Positions 1-15,400 of a DNA stretch of 64,000 nucleotides are shown here, piece after piece. A program made the position numbers and the translations under genes. Below the pieces are notes generated by a model. That model was not told the origin of the DNA and did no database searches. It saw only the letters and a list, made by a program, of their open reading frames with translations. Numbering within the stretch: position 1 is the stretch's first letter; each line of letters begins with the position of its first letter. Source of the DNA: Diprion similis (taxonomy: Eukaryota; Arthropoda; Insecta; Hymenoptera; Diprionidae); assembly GCF_021155765.1 (NCBI RefSeq), contig NC_060111.1, positions 6,234,481 to 6,298,480 on the forward strand, given 5' to 3'.

Positions 1-1970
1 GCGTTGCAGCATAGCGTAAATTATAGAGCCGGCGGATGTGCCGTTGAAAAGCGGGTAAAAAAAGAACGGGCTGAAAAAGACTTGTAACGGAAGAAAAAAG
101 AATGCGGAAGATTTAAAATCAACTCTAGGGACTTCCGCTTTCGACCAAGAATCATCACAGCCGTATATCTTTGCCCGAGTTTCAACTGACCTGCCATGCG
201 TATAATATTACACACGTACCTATGATCATGGAATTCTTAATGCTACTTAGATGTATCTGATCTATTTATGTATGTATATATAGATATATTTGTATTTGCA
301 AAAAAACGTATTTTATCGTACGTTTGATTCTATTTTGACTTGATGTCACAGAAGCCTTGTGCAAATCACACAATAGGTATATAACCAGACTCACATTCAT
401 GGATGTTTGGTTTATTTTATATGGAATGTGAGTTTGCAATGTGCATAAGTTCCACGTTGAATCTCAATATATGTTTCTCACATTTGTGTTAGACTACTAA
501 CATAGAACTACGAACAGAGCGCATAATGTATATGAAAGATAATCTGTGAATAGTGATATGTGTTTAATATGTATAAGAATGTCTAGCTATCTGTGTACGT
601 ATGCATGTATAATGATGGATGATCTAAAAACTAAGCCGATTCGTAAATAATTTACTGTTCGTAATCTATACATTATTACTAAAGACTTGTATATCAAAAG
701 CGAGAACGAGATGAAACCCTGCACGTATTTCAGTGGGCCAAATTCAGACCGGAAGCTGCTATAAGAGAACTGGGGTGGGCGTTCCAGCCTAGGAGGTGCC
801 GTTCTCGAAATAACATTTAACTCTTACGAAACGTAAACGTACTTCCCACATTTCAAGGACACGCTTCAATATTATCTTTTTTCCGGAACAGATCATCGTA
901 CTTTGTTACTTGTAGCAGTAATTCTCGAGGCATATGACGTTAGCAGCAAGCAACTAACTAAATGGACTCATAATCAGAATGGTAATTCGGGCATGGATCA
1001 AGAGTATGTGAAGTATATGAGCTTATATTCACAATGAGCCTCAACATCCAGATAATGGATCATTGGAAACAACTGGAACAGCGATAGCGGGCTGCAAAGA
1101 GAGAATTTAGACACCATGGTTATGCTTGAATCGCATCTGCTGTGACGGAATATTTGGTTGCGTGAAAACGTTTTAGAATAAATCAGCTGCTATCTAGTTG
1201 CTGTAATTCTGTTAATTTATGCCAAAAACGTGTCGAATTTTGAAAAAGAATCTTGTGAATCAAGTTACGTGGAGGATGAATTCGTATAGCATATCAGGAA
1301 TGTAAGAGTCAAGACTTGACATTGGACCACAAGTGAGATATTAATCAATACTTCTCTTTGTGCAATTTCCTACATTTATTACCGAATATTCTTCAGAGGA
1401 TCACGTATTCCGTGGGCAGATGAAAATGCACGTAGAGACACAGCATTTGCAAATCCATAAACAATTCAACTACAATCAATGTCATGGTCAATGTAAGTCT
1501 TGTGGGCTTGATGTTTTTGTATGATTTGAGGGTGATCAATAGCTGATGGAATAATCCTAAGAATAAATTCTAGAAGAACACGTTATTCACTTGGGAAAAC
1601 AGAGATGACCTTGTATTATTTCTTTTTCGGTTCATCTCTGAACGGTTAAGAAAAGTCTGGAATCATTTGATTTTACGATAGAAAACCATTGTGCGCAGTA
1701 CATAATCGCTGTGAAGACCGTATAAAGGTGCCCGCCGGAGCGGGAGATATATATCTTGGTGTTTCCTTTCCATTTCGTCGGTTGTTCATTCTGCGATGTC
1801 CTAGATTCGTATTTGGATCCCCTAGGGTCGTATTATACTAATAAGGGTCGGTGGAATCGGCTTTCGTATGAATAAGTTGTGACTCTGAGAATTGCAGAAA
1901 AAGCAAGACCTGCCCCTTCAGATTTTTTCAGTCAAAATTAGGCTGATTCGGGATATTGCTTAGAATAAGT
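1..1970. other. Gene-free flank left of the satellite
   Basis: I see no convincing coding exon, RNA gene or repeat here. Open frames are short and lack codon bias or splice context. A TATAAA at 1721-1726 is followed by a GC-rich stretch (about 1728-1745) that stands out against the AT-rich surroundings. It could be a core promoter pointing toward the array, but no transcript evidence can be read from sequence. Confidence 0.5.
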
Positions 1971-1974
1971 ATTG

Positions 1975-2460
1975 AATTGAGCTATATTGACGTGATTTTG
2001 CGGAAGCTGAGTGATGACGCTGCGAGCGACGGACCAAAAGTTACAGCCAAAAAACGAAACACGTATTTTCTCAATTTTTCTGCTGCTGGTCTTTGGGTCG
2101 TAATTTCTCTGCTGTTGGTCCTACGCTCTTTTTGCTGTTATTTCTGAGTTCCTGGGCGTCAAAAAAATCGAGAAAACTTTGAAAAGTGCTGCAATTGATT
2201 CTTTAGGGTACTATTCCGACGTGATTTTGCGAGAGAAATCGATTATTCTCAGTCCCGATACGCTGCGAGCAACACCTGCAAAGTTACAGCCGAAAAACTG
2301 CAGATTTTCATCGCCATTTCTCTGCTGCTGGTCCTAGGCTATTTTTCATGTGTTTTCTGAGTTCCTGGGCGTCGAATTAGTCTAAAAAGCGTCATACGGA
2401 TCGATTCCCAGACAAAAGATTTTTCGGCCAAAAAAAATCCAAGGCTAACCCCTTTGCATT
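1975..2460. repeat. Left edge of the satellite: degraded monomers
   Basis: From about 1975 to 2160 an old, strongly diverged monomer is recognisable by GACGCTGCGAGC, AAAGTTACAGCC and CTGAGTTCCTGGGCGTC. It has an extra segment with a second CTGCTG-TTGGTCCT block around 2080-2125. From about 2165 to 2460 a nearly canonical monomer follows, with private changes (GAGAAATCGATTATTCTC near 2231-2250). The step from old to homogenised sequence therefore occurs within one monomer. Confidence 0.9.
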
Positions 2461-5400
2461 TTTGACGAAAATTTCGACGACTTTGAAAAGTGCTGCAATT
2501 GATTCTTTAGGGTACTATTCCGACGTGATTTTGCGAGAGGAATCGATTAATCGCAGTCCCGATACGCTGCGAGCAACACCTGCAAAGTTACAGCCGAAAA
2601 ACTGCAGATTTTCATCGCCATTTCTCTGCTGCTGGTCCTAGGCTATTTTTCATGTGTTTTCTGAGTTCCTGGGCGTCGAATTAGTCTAAAAAGCGTCATA
2701 CGGATCGATTCCCAGACAAAAGATTTTTCGGCCAAAAAAAATCCAAGGCTAACCCCTTTGCATTTTTGACGAAAATTTCGACGACTTTGAAAAGTGCTGC
2801 AATTGATTCTTTGGGGCACTATTCCGACGTGATTTTGCGAGAGGAATCGATTAATCGCAGTCCCGATACGCTGCGAGCAACACCTGCAAAGTTACAGCCG
2901 AAAAACTGCAGATTTTCATCGCCATTTCTCTGCTGCTGGTCCTAGGCTATTTTTCATGTGTTTTCTGAGTTCCTGGGCGTCGAATTAGTCTAAAAAGCGT
3001 CATACGGATCGATTCCCAGACAAAAGATTTTTCGGCCAAAAAAAATCCAAGGCTAACCCCTTTGCATTTTTGACGAAAATTTCGACGACTTTGAAAAGTG
3101 CTGCAATTGATTCTTTAGAGTACTATTCCGACGTGATTTTGCGAGAGGAATCGATTAATCGCAGTCCCGATACGCTGCGAGCAACACCTGCAAAGTTACA
3201 GCCGAAAAACTGCAGATTTTCATCGCCATTTCTCTGCTGCTGGTCCTAGGCTATTTTTCATGTGTTTTCTGAGTTCCTGGGCGTCGAATTAGTCTAAAAA
3301 GCGTCATACGGATCGATTCCCAGACAAAAGATTTTTCGGCCAAAAAAAATCCAAGGCTAACCCCTTTGCATTTTTGACGAAAATTTCGACGACTTTGAAA
3401 AGTGCTGCAATTGATTCTTTGGGGCACTATTCCGACGTGATTTTGCGAGAGGAATCGATTAATCGCAGTCCCGATACGCTGCGAGCAACACCTGCAAAGT
3501 TACAGCCGAAAAACTGCAGATTTTCATCGCCATTTCTCTGCTGCTGGTCCTAGGCTATTTTTCATGTGTTTTCTGAGTTCCTGGGCGTCGAATTAGTCTA
3601 AAAAGCGTCATACGGATCGATTCCCAGACAAAAGATTTTTCGGCCAAAAAAAATCCAAGGCTAACCCCTTTGCATTTTTGACGAAAATTTCGACGACTTT
3701 GAAAAGTGCTGCAATTGATTCTTTGGGGCACTATTCCGACGTGATTTTGCGAGAGGAATCGATTAATCGCAGTCCCGATACGCTGCGAGCAACACCTGCA
3801 AAGTTACAGCCGAAAAACTGCAGATTTTCATCGCCATTTCTCTGCTGCTGGTCCTAGGCTATTTTTCATGTGTTTTCTGAGTTCCTGGGCGTCGAATTAG
3901 TCTAAAAAGCGTCATACGGATCGATTCCCAGACAAAAGATTTTTCGGCCAAAAAAAATCCAAGGCTAACCCCTTTGCATTTTTGACGAAAATTTCGACGA
4001 CTTTGAAAAGTGCTGCAATTGATTCTTTGGGGCACTATTCCGACGTGATTTTGCGAGAGGAATCGATTAATCGCAGTCCCGATACGCTGCGAGCAACACC
4101 TGCAAAGTTACAGCCGAAAAACTGCAGATTTTCATCGCCATTTCTCTGCTGCTGGTCCTAGGCTATTTTTCATGTGTTTTCTGAGTTCCTGGGCGTCGAA
4201 TTAGTCTAAAAAGCGGCATACGGATCGATTCCCAGACAAAAGATTTTTCGGCCAAAAAAAATCCAAGGCTAACCCCTTTGCATTTTTGACGAAAATTTCG
4301 ACGACTTTGAAAAGTGCTGCAATTGATTCTTTGGGGCACTATTCCGACGTGATTTTGCGAGAGGAATCGATTAATCGCAGTCCCGATACGCTGCGAGCAA
4401 CACCTGCAAAGTTACAGCCGAAAAACTGCAGATTTTCATCGCCATTTCTCTGCTGCTGGTCCTAGGCTATTTTTCATGTGTTTTCTGAGTTCCTGGGCGT
4501 CGAATTAGTCTAAAAAGCGTCATACGGATCGATTCCCAGACAAAAGATTTTTCGGCCAAAAAAAATCCAAGGCTAACCCCTTTGCATTTTTGACGAAAAT
4601 TTCGACGACTTTGAAAAGTGCTGCAATTGATTCTTTGGGGCACTATTCCGACGTGATTTTGCGAGAGGAATCGATTAATCGCAGTCCCGATACGCTGCGA
4701 GCAACACCTGCAAAGTTACAGCCGAAAAACTGCAGATTTTCATCGCCATTTCTCTGCTGCTGGTCCTAGGCTATTTTTCATGTGTTTTCTGAGTTCCTGG
4801 GCGTCGAATTAGTCTAAAAAGCGTCATACGGATCGATTCCCAGACAAAAGATTTTTCGGCCAAAAAAAATCCAAGGCTAACCCCTTTGCATTTTTGACGA
4901 AAATTTCGACGACTTTGAAAAGTGCTGCAATTGATTCTTTGGGGCTCTATTCCGACGTGATTTTGCGAGAGGAATCGATTAATCGCAGTCCCGATACGCT
5001 GCGAGCAACACCTGCAAAGTTACAGCCGAAAAACTGCAGATTTTCATCGCCATTTCTCTGCTGCTGGTCCTAGGCTATTTTTCATGTGTTTTCTGAGTTC
5101 CTGGGCGTCGAATTAGTCTAAAAAGCGTCATACGGATCGATTCCCAGACAAAAGATTTTTCGGCCAAAAAAAATCCAAGGCTAACCCCTTTGCATTTTTG
5201 ACGAAAATTTCGACGACTTTGAGAAGTGCTGCAATTGATTCTTTAGAGTACTATTCCGACGTGATTTTGCGAGAGGAATCGATTAATCGCAGTCCCGATA
5301 CGCTGCGAGCAACACCTGCAAAGTTACAGCCGAAAAACTGCAGATTTTCATCGCCATTTCTCTGCTGCTGGTCCTAGGCTATTTTTCATGTGTTTTCTGA

Positions 5401-8400
5401 GTTCCTGGGCGTCGAATTAGTCTAAAAAGCGTCATACGGATCGATTCCCAGACAAAAGATTTTTCGGCCAAAAAAAATCCAAGGCTAACCCCTTTGCATT
5501 TTTGACAAAAATTTCGACGACTTTGAAAAGTGCTGCAATTGATTCTTTAGGGTACTATTCCGACGTGATTTTGCGGGAGGAATCGATTAATCGCAGTCCC
5601 GATACGCTGCGAGCAACACCTGCAAAGTTACAGCCAAAAAACTGCAGATTTTCATCGCCATTTCTCTGCTGCTGGTCCTAGGCTATTTTTCATGTGTTTT
5701 CTGAGTTCCTGGGCGTCGAATTAGTCTAAAAAGCGTCATACGGATCGATTCCCAGACAAAAGATTTTTCGGCCAAAAAAAATCCAAGGCTAACCCCTTTG
5801 CATTTTTGACGAAAATTTCGATGACTTTGAAAAGTGCTGCAATTGATTCTTCAGGGTACTATTCCGACGTGATTTTGCGAGAGGAATCGATTAATCGCAG
5901 TCCCGATACGCTGCGAGCAACACCTGCAAAGTTACAGCCGAAAAACTGCAGATTTTCATCGCCATTTCTCTGCTGCTGGTCCTAGGCTATTTTTCATGTG
6001 TTTTCTGAGTTCCTGGGCGTCGAATTAGTCTAAAAAGCGTCATACGGATCGATTCCCAGACAAAAGATTTTTCGGCCAAAAAAAATCCAAGGCTAACCCC
6101 TTTGCATTTTTGACGAAAATTTCGACGACTTTGAAAAGTGCTGCAATTGATTCTTTAGGGTACTATTCCGACGTGATTTTGCGAGAGGAATCGATTAATC
6201 GCAGTCCCGATACGCTGCGAGCAACACCTGCAAAGTTACAGCCAAAAAACTGCAGATTTTCATCGCCATTTCTCTGCTGCTGGTCCTAGGCTATTTTTCA
6301 TGTGTTTTCTGAGTTCCTGGGCGTCGAATTAGTCTAAAAAGCGTCATACGGATCGATTCCCAGACAGAAGATTTTTCGGCCAAAAAAAATCCAAGGCTAA
6401 CCCCTTTGCATTTTTGACGAAAATTTCGACGACTTTGAGAAGTGCTGCAATTGATTCTTTAGAGTACTATTCCGACGTGATTTTGCGAGAGGAATCGATT
6501 AATCGCAGTCCCGATACGCTGCGAGCAACACCTGCAAAGTTACAGCCGAAAAACTGCAGATTTTCATCGCCATTTCTCTGCTGCTGGTCCTAGGCTATTT
6601 TTCATGTGTTTTCTGAGATCCTGGGCGTCGAATTAGTCTAAAAAGCGTCATACGGATCGATTCCCAGACAAAAGATTTTTCGGCCAAAAAAAATCCAAGG
6701 CTAACCCCTTTGCATTTTTGACGAAAATTTCGACGACTTTGAAAAGTGCTGCAATTGATTCTTTGGGGCACTATTCCGACGTGATTTTGCGAGAGGAATC
6801 GATTAATCGCAGTCCCGATACGCTGCGAGCAACACCTGCAAAGTTACAGCCGAAAAACTGCAGATTTTCATCGCCATTTCTCTGCTGCTGGTCCTAGGCT
6901 ATTTTTCATGTGTTTTCTGAGTTCCTGGGCGTCGAATTAGTCTAAAAAGCGTCATACGGATCGATTCCCAGACAAAAGATTTTTCGGCCAAAAAAAATCC
7001 AAGGCTAACCCCTTTGCATTTTTGACGAAAATTTCGACGACTTTGAGAAGTGCTGCAATTGATTCTTTAGAGTACTATTCCGACGTGATTTTGCGAGAGG
7101 AATCGATTAATCGCAGTCCCGATACGCTGCGAGCAACACCTGCAAAGTTACAGCCGAAAAACTGCAGGATTTCATCGCCATTCCTCTGCTGCTGGTCCTA
7201 GGCTATTTTTCATGTGTTTTCTGAGTTCCTGGGCGTCGAATTAGTCTAAAAAGCGTCATACGGATCGATTCCCAGACAAAAGATTTTTCGGCCAAAAAAA
7301 ATCCAAGGCTAACCCCTTTGCATTTTTGACGAAAATTTCGATGACTTTGAAAAGTGCTGCAATTGATTCTTCAGGGTACTATTCCGACGTGATTTTGCGA
7401 GAGGAATCGATTAATCGCAGTCCCGATACGCTGCGAGCAACACCTGCAAAGTTACAGCCGAAAAACTGCAGATTTTCATCGCCATTTCTCTGCTGCTGGT
7501 CCTAGGCTATTTTTCATGTGTTTTCTGAGTTCCTGGGCGTCGAATTAGTCTAAAAAGCGTCATACGGATCGATTCCCAGACAAAAGATTTTTCGGCCAAA
7601 AAAAATCCAAGGCTAACCCCTTTGCATTTTTGACGAAAATTTCGACGACTTTGAAAAGTGCTGCAATTGATTCTTTAGGGTACTATTCCGACGTGATTTT
7701 GCGAGAGGAATCGATTAATCGCAGTCCCGATACGCTGCGAGCAACACCTGCAAAGTTACAGCCGAAAAACTGCAGATTTTCATCGCCATTTCTCTGCTGC
7801 TGGTCCTAGGCTATTTTTCATGTGTTTTCTGAGTTCCTGGGCGTCGAATTAGTCTAAAAAGCGTCATACGGATCGATTCCCAGACAAAAGATTTTTCGGC
7901 CAAAAAAAATCCAAGGCTAACCCCTTTGCATTTTTGACAAAAATTTCGACGACTTTGAAAAGTGCTGCAATTGATTCTTTCGGGTACTATTCCGACGTGA
8001 TTTTGCGAGAGGAATCGATTAATCGCAGTCCCGATACGCTGCGAGCAACACCTGCAAAGTTACAGCCAAAAAACTGCAGATTTTCATCGCCATTTCTCTG
8101 CTGCTGGTCCTAGGCTATTTTTCATGTGTTTTCTGAGTTCCTGGGCGTCGAATTAGTCTAAAAAGCGTCATACGGATCGATTCCCAGACAAAAGATTTTT
8201 CGGCCAAAAAAAATCCAAGGCTAACCCCTTTGCATTTTTGACGAAAATTTCGATGACTTTGAAAAGTGCTGCAATTGATTCTTCAGGGTACTATTCCGAC
8301 GTGATTTTGCGAGAGGAATCGATTAATCGCAGTCCCGATACGCTGCGAGCAACACCTGCAAAGTTACAGCCGAAAAACTGCAGATTTTCATCGCCATTTC

Positions 8401-11400
8401 TCTGCTGCTGGTCCTAGGCTATTTTTCATGTGTTTTCTGAGTTCCTGGGCGTCGAATTAGTCTAAAAAGCGTCATACGGATCGATTCCCAGACAAAAGAT
8501 TTTTCGGCCAAAAAAAATCCAAGGCTAACCCCTTTGCATTTTTGACGAAAATTTCGACGACTTTGAAAAGTGCTGCAATTGATTCTTTGGGGCACTATTC
8601 CGACGTGATTTTGCGAGAGGAATCGATTAATCGCAGTCCCGATACGCTGCGAGCAACACCTGCAAAGTTACAGCCGAAAAACTGCAGATTTTCATCGCCA
8701 TTTCTCTGCTGCTGGTCCTAGGCTATTTTTCATGTGTTTTCTGAGTTCCTGGGCGTCGAATTAGTCTAAAAAGCGTCATACGGATCGATTCCCAGACAAA
8801 AGATTTTTCGGCCAAAAAAAATCCAAGGCTAACCCCTTTGCATTTTTGACGAAAATTTCGACGACTTTGAAAAGTGCTGCAATTGATTCTTTGGGGCTCT
8901 ATTCCGACGTGATTTTGCGAGAGGAATCGATTAATCGCAGTCCCGATACGCTGCGAGCAACACCTGCAAAGTTACAGCCGAAAAACTGCAGATTTTCATC
9001 GCCATTTCTCTGCTGCTGGTCCTAGGCTATTTTTCATGTGTTTTCTGAGATCCTGGGCGTCGAATTAGTCTAAAAAGCGTCATACGGATCGATTCCCAGA
9101 CAAAAGATTTTTCGGCCAAAAAAAATCCAAGGCTAACCCCTTTGCATTTTTGACGAAAATTTCGACGACTTTGAAAAGTGCTGCAATTGATTCTTTGGGG
9201 CACTATTCCGACGTGATTTTGCGAGAGGAATCGATTAATCGCAGTCCCGATACGCTGCGAGCAACACCTGCAAAGTTACAGCCGAAAAACTGCAGATTTT
9301 CATCGCCATTTCTCTGCTGCTGGTCCTAGGCTATTTTTCATGTGTTTTCTGAGTTCCTGGGCGTCGAATTAGTCTAAAAAGCGTCATACGGATCGATTCC
9401 CAGACAAAAGATTTTTCGGCCAAAAAAAATCCAAGGCTAACCCCTTTGCATTTTTGACGAAAATTTCGACGACTTTGAGAAGTGCTGCAATTGATTCTTT
9501 AGAGTACTATTCCGACGTGATTTTGCGAGAGGAATCGATTAATCGCAGTCCCGATACGCTGCGAGCAACACCTGCAAAGTTACAGCCGAAAAACTGCAGA
9601 TTTTCATCGCCATTTCTCTGCTGCTGGTCCTAGGCTATTTTTCATGTGTTTTCTGAGTTCCTGGGCGTCGAATTAGTCTAAAAAGCGTCATACGGATCGA
9701 TTCCCAGACAAAAGATTTTTCGGCCAAAAAAAATCCAAGGCTAACCCCTTTGCATTTTTGACGAAAATTTCGATGACTTTGAAAAGTGCTGCAATTGATT
9801 CTTCAGGGTACTATTCCGACGTGATTTTGCGAGAGGAATCGATTAATCGCAGTCCCGATACGCTGCGAGCAACACCTGCAAAGTTACAGCCGAAAAACTG
9901 CAGATTTTCATCGCCATTTCTCTGCTGCTGGTCCTAGGCTATTTTTCATGTGTTTTCTGAGTTCCTGGGCGTCGAATTAGTCTAAAAAGCGTCATACGGA
10001 TCGATTCCCAGACAAAAGATTTTTCGGCCAAAAAAAATCCAAGGCTAACCCCTTTGCATTTTTGACGAAAATTTCGACGACTTTGAAAAGTGCTGCAATT
10101 GATTCTTTAGGGTACTATTCCGACGTGATTTTGCGAGAGGAATCGATTAATCGCAGTCCCGATACGCTGCGAGCAACACCTGCAAAGTTACAGCCGAAAA
10201 ACTGCAGATTTTCATCGCCATTTCTCTGCTGCTGGTCCTAGGCTATTTTTCATGTGTTTTCTGAGTTCCTGGGCGTCGAATTAGTCTAAAAAGCGTCATA
10301 CGGATCGATTCCCAGACAAAAGATTTTTCGGCCAAAAAAAATCCAAGGCTAACCCCTTTGCATTTTTGACGAAAATTTCGATGACTTTGAAAAGTGCTGC
10401 AATTGATTCTTCAGGGTACTATTCCGACGTGATTTTGCGAGAGGAATCGATTAATCGCAGTCCCGATACGCTGCGAGCAACACCTGCAAAGTTACAGCCG
10501 AAAAACTGCAGATTTTCATCGCCATTTCTCTGCTGCTGGTCCTAGGCTATTTTTCATGTGTTTTCTGAGTTCCTGGGCGTCGAATTAGTCTAAAAAGCGT
10601 CATACGGATCGATTCCCAGACAAAAGATTTTTCGGCCAAAAAAAATCCAAGGCTAACCCCTTTGCATTTTTGACGAAAATTTCGACGACTTTGAAAAGTG
10701 CTGCAATTGATTCTTTGGGGCACTATTCCGACGTGATTTTGCGAGAGGAATCGATTAATCGCAGTCCCGATACGCTGCGAGCAACACCTGCAAAGTTACA
10801 GCCGAAAAACTGCAGATTTTCATCGCCATTTCTCTGCTGCTGGTCCTAGGCTATTTTTCATGTGTTTTCTGAGTTCCTGGGCGTCGAATTAGTCTAAAAA
10901 GCGTCATACGGATCGATTCCCAGACAAAAGATTTTTCGGCCAAAAAAAATCCAAGGCTAACCCCTTTGCATTTTTGACGAAAATTTCGACGACTTTGAGA
11001 AGTGCTGCAATTGATTCTTTAGAGTACTATTCCGACGTGATTTTGCGAGAGGAATCGATTAATCGCAGTCCCGATACGCTGCGAGCAACACCTGCAAAGT
11101 TACAGCCGAAAAACTGCAGATTTTCATCGCCATTTCTCTGCTGCTGGTCCTAGGCTATTTTTCATGTGTTTTCTGAGTTCCTGGGCGTCGAATTAGTCTA
11201 AAAAGCGTCATACGGATCGATTCCCAGACAAAAGATTTTTCGGCCAAAAAAAATCCAAGGCTAACCCCTTTGCATTTTTGACGAAAATTTCGATGACTTT
11301 GAAAAGTGCTGCAATTGATTCTTCAGGGTACTATTCCGACGTGATTTTGCGAGAGGAATCGATTAATCGCAGTCCCGATACGCTGCGAGCAACACCTGCA

Positions 11401-12492
11401 AAGTTACAGCCGAAAAACTGCAGATTTTCATCGCCATTTCTCTGCTGCTGGTCCTAGGCTATTTTTCATGTGTTTTCTGAGTTCCTGGGCGTCGAATTAG
11501 TCTAAAAAGCGTCATACGGATCGATTCCCAGACAAAAGATTTTTCGGCCAAAAAAAATCCAAGGCTAACCCCTTTGCATTTTTGACGAAAATTTCGACGA
11601 CTTTGAGAAGTGCTGCAATTGATTCTTTAGAGTACTATTCCGACGTGATTTTGCGAGAGGAATCGATTAATCGCAGTCCCGATACGCTGCGAGCAACACC
11701 TGCAAAGTTACAGCCGAAAAACTGCAGATTTTCATCGCCATTTCTCTGCTGCTGGTCCTAGGCTATTTTTCATGTGTTTTCTGAGTTCCTGGGCGTCGAA
11801 TTAGTCTAAAAAGCGTCATACGGATCGATTCCCAGACAAAAGATTTTTCGGCCAAAAAAAATCCAAGGCTAACCCCTTTGCATTTTTGACAAAAATTTCG
11901 ACGACTTTGAAAAGTGCTGCAATTGATTCTTTAGGGTACTATTCCGACGTGATTTTGCGAGAGGAATCGATCAATCGCAGTCCCGATACGCTGCGAGCAA
12001 CACCTGCAAAGTTACAGCCAAAAAACTGCAGATTTTCATCGCCATTTCTCTGCTGCTGGTCCTAGGCTATTTTTCATGTGTTTTCTGAGTTCCTGGGCGT
12101 CGAATTAGTCTAAAAAGCGTCATACGGATCGATTCCCAGACAAAAGATTTTTCGGCCAAAAAAAATCCAAGGCTAACCCCTTTGCATTTTTGACGAAAAT
12201 TTCGACGACTTTGAAAAGTGCTGCAATTGATTCTTTAGGGTACTATTCCGACGTGATTTTGCGAGAGGAATCGATTGATCGCAGTCCCGATACGCTGCGA
12301 GCAACACCTGCAAAGTTACAGCCGAAAAACTGCAGATTTTCATCGCCATTTCTCTGCTGCTGGTCCTAGGCTATTTTTCATGTGTTTTCTGAGTTCCTGG
12401 GCGTCGAATTAGTCTAAAAAGCGTCATACGGATCGATTCCCAGACAAAAGATTTTTCGGCCAAAAAAAATCCAAGGCTAACCCCTTTGCATT

Positions 12493-15400
12493 TTTGACGA
12501 AAATTTCGACGACTTTGAAAAGTGCTGCAATTGATTCTTTGGGGCACTATTCCGACGTGATTTTGCGAGAGGAATCGATTAATCGCAGTCCCGATACGCT
12601 GCGAGCAACACCTGCAAAGTTACAGCCGAAAAACTGCAGATTTTCATCGCCATTTCTCTGCTGCTGGTCCTAGGCTATTTTTCATGTGTTTTCTGAGTTC
12701 CTGGGCGTCGAATTAGTCTAAAAAGCGTCATACGGATCGATTCCCAGACAAAAGATTTTTCGGCCAAAAAAAATCGAAGGCTAACCCCTTTGCATTTTTG
12801 ACGAAAATTTCGACGACTTTGAAAAGTGCTGCAATTGATTCTTTGGGGCACTATTCCGACGTGATTTTGCGAGAGGAATCGATTAATCGCAGTCCCGATA
12901 CGCTGCGAGCAACACCTGCAAAGTTACAGCCGAAAAACTGCAGATTTTCATCGCCATTTCTCTGCTGCTGGTCCTAGGCTATTTTTCATGTGTTTTCTGA
13001 GTTCCTGGGCGTCGAATTAGTCTAAAAAGCGTCATACGGATCGATTCCCAGACAAAAGATTTTTCGGCCAAAAAAAATCCAAGGCTAACCCCTTTGCATT
13101 TTTGACGAAAATTTCGACGACTTTGAGAAGTGCTGCAATTGATTCTTTAGAGTACTATTCCGACGTGATTTTGCGAGAGGAATCGATTAATCGCAGTCCC
13201 GATACGCTGCGAGCAACACCTGCAAAGTTACAGCCGAAAAACTGCAGATTTTCATCGCCATTTCTCTGCTGCTGGTCCTAGGCTATTTTTCATGTGTTTT
13301 CTGAGTTCCTGGGCGTCGAATTAGTCTAAAAAGCGTCATACGGATCGATTCCCAGACAAAAGATTTTTCGGCCAAAAAAAATCCAAGGCTAACCCCTTTG
13401 CATTTTTGACAAAAATTTCGACGACTTTGAAAAGTGCTGCAATTGATTCTTTAGGGTACTATTCCGACGTGATTTTGCGAGAGGAATCGATCAATCGCAG
13501 TCCCGATACGCTGCGAGCAACACCTGCAAAGTTACAGCCAAAAAACTGCAGATTTTCATCGCCATTTCTCTGCTGCTGGTCCTAGGCTATTTTTCATGTG
13601 TTTTCTGAGTTCCTGGGCGTCGAATTAGTCTAAAAAGCGTCATACGGATCGATTCCCAGACAAAAGATTTTTCGGCCAAAAAAAATCCAAGGCTAACCCC
13701 TTTGCATTTTTGACGAAAATTTCGACGACTTTGAAAAGTGCTGCAATTGATTCTTTGGGGCACTATTCCGACGTGATTTTGCGAGAGGAATCGATTAATC
13801 GCAGTCCCGATACGCTGCGAGCAACACCTGCAAAGTTACAGCCGAAAAACTGCAGATTTTCATCGCCATTTCTCTGCTGCTGGTCCTAGGCTATTTTTCA
13901 TGTGTTTTCTGAGTTCCTGGGCGTCGAATTAGTCTAAAAAGCGTCATACGGATCGATTCCCAGACAAAAGATTTTTCGGCCAAAAAAAATCCAAGGCTAA
14001 CCCCTTTGCATTTTTGACGAAAATTTCGACGACTTTGAGAAGTGCTGCAATTGATTCTTTAGAGTACTATTCCGACGTGATTTTGCGAGAGGAATCGATT
14101 AATCGCAGTCCCGATACGCTGCGAGCAACACCTGCAAAGTTACAGCCGAAAAACTGCAGATTTTCATCGCCATTTCTCTGCTGCTGGTCCTAGGCTATTT
14201 TTCATGTGTTTTCTGAGTTCCTGGGCGTCGAATTAGTCTAAAAAGCGTCATACGGATCGATTCCCAGACAAAAGATTTTTCGGCCAAAAAAAATCCAAGG
14301 CTAACCCCTTTGCATTTTTGACAAAAATTTCGACGACTTTGAAAAGTGCTGCAATTGATTCTTTAGGGTACTATTCCGACGTGATTTTGCGAGAGGAATC
14401 GATCAATCGCAGTCCCGATACGCTGCGAGCAACACCTGCAAAGTTACAGCCAAAAAACTGCAGATTTTCATCGCCATTTCTCTGCTGCTGGTCCTAGGCT
14501 ATTTTTCATGTGTTTTCTGAGTTCCTGGGCGTCGAATTAGTCTAAAAAGCGTCATACGGATCGATTCCCAGACAAAAGATTTTTCGGCCAAAAAAAATCC
14601 AAGGCTAACCCCTTTGCATTTTTGACGAAAATTTCGATGACTTTGAAAAGTGCTGCAATTGATTCTTCAGGGTACTATTCCGACGTGATTTCGCGAGAGG
14701 AATCGATTAATCGCAGTCCCGATACGCTGCGAGCAACACCTGCAAAGTTACAGCCGAAAAACTGCAGATTTTCATCGCCATTTCTCTGCTGCTGGTCCTA
14801 GGCTATTTTTCATGTGTTTTCTGAGTTCCTGGGCGTCGAATTAGTCTAAAAAGCGTCATACGGATCGATTCCCAGACAAAAGATTTTTCGGCCAAAAAAA
14901 ATCCAAGGCTAACCCCTTTGCATTTTTGACGAAAATTTCGACGACTTTGAAAAGTGCTGCAATTGATTCTTTAGGGTACTATTCCGACGTGATTTTGCGA
15001 GAGGAATCGATTAATCGCAGTCCCGATACGCTGCGAGCAACACCTGCAAAGTTACAGCCAAAAAACTGCAGATTTTCATCGCCATTTCTCTGCTGCTGGT
15101 CCTAGGCTATTTTTCATGTGTTTTCTGAGTTCCTGGGCGTCGAATTAGTCTAAAAAGCGTCATACGGATCGATTCCCAGACAGAAGATTTTTCGGCCAAA
15201 AAAAATCCAAGGCTAACCCCTTTGCATTTTTGACGAAAATTTCGACGACTTTGAAAAGTGCTGCAATTGATTCTTTGGGGCACTATTCCGACGTGATTTT
15301 GCGAGAGGAATCGATTAATCGCAGTCCCGATACGCTGCGAGCAACACCTGCAAAGTTACAGCCGAAAAACTGCAGATTTTCATCGCCATTTCTCTGCTGC

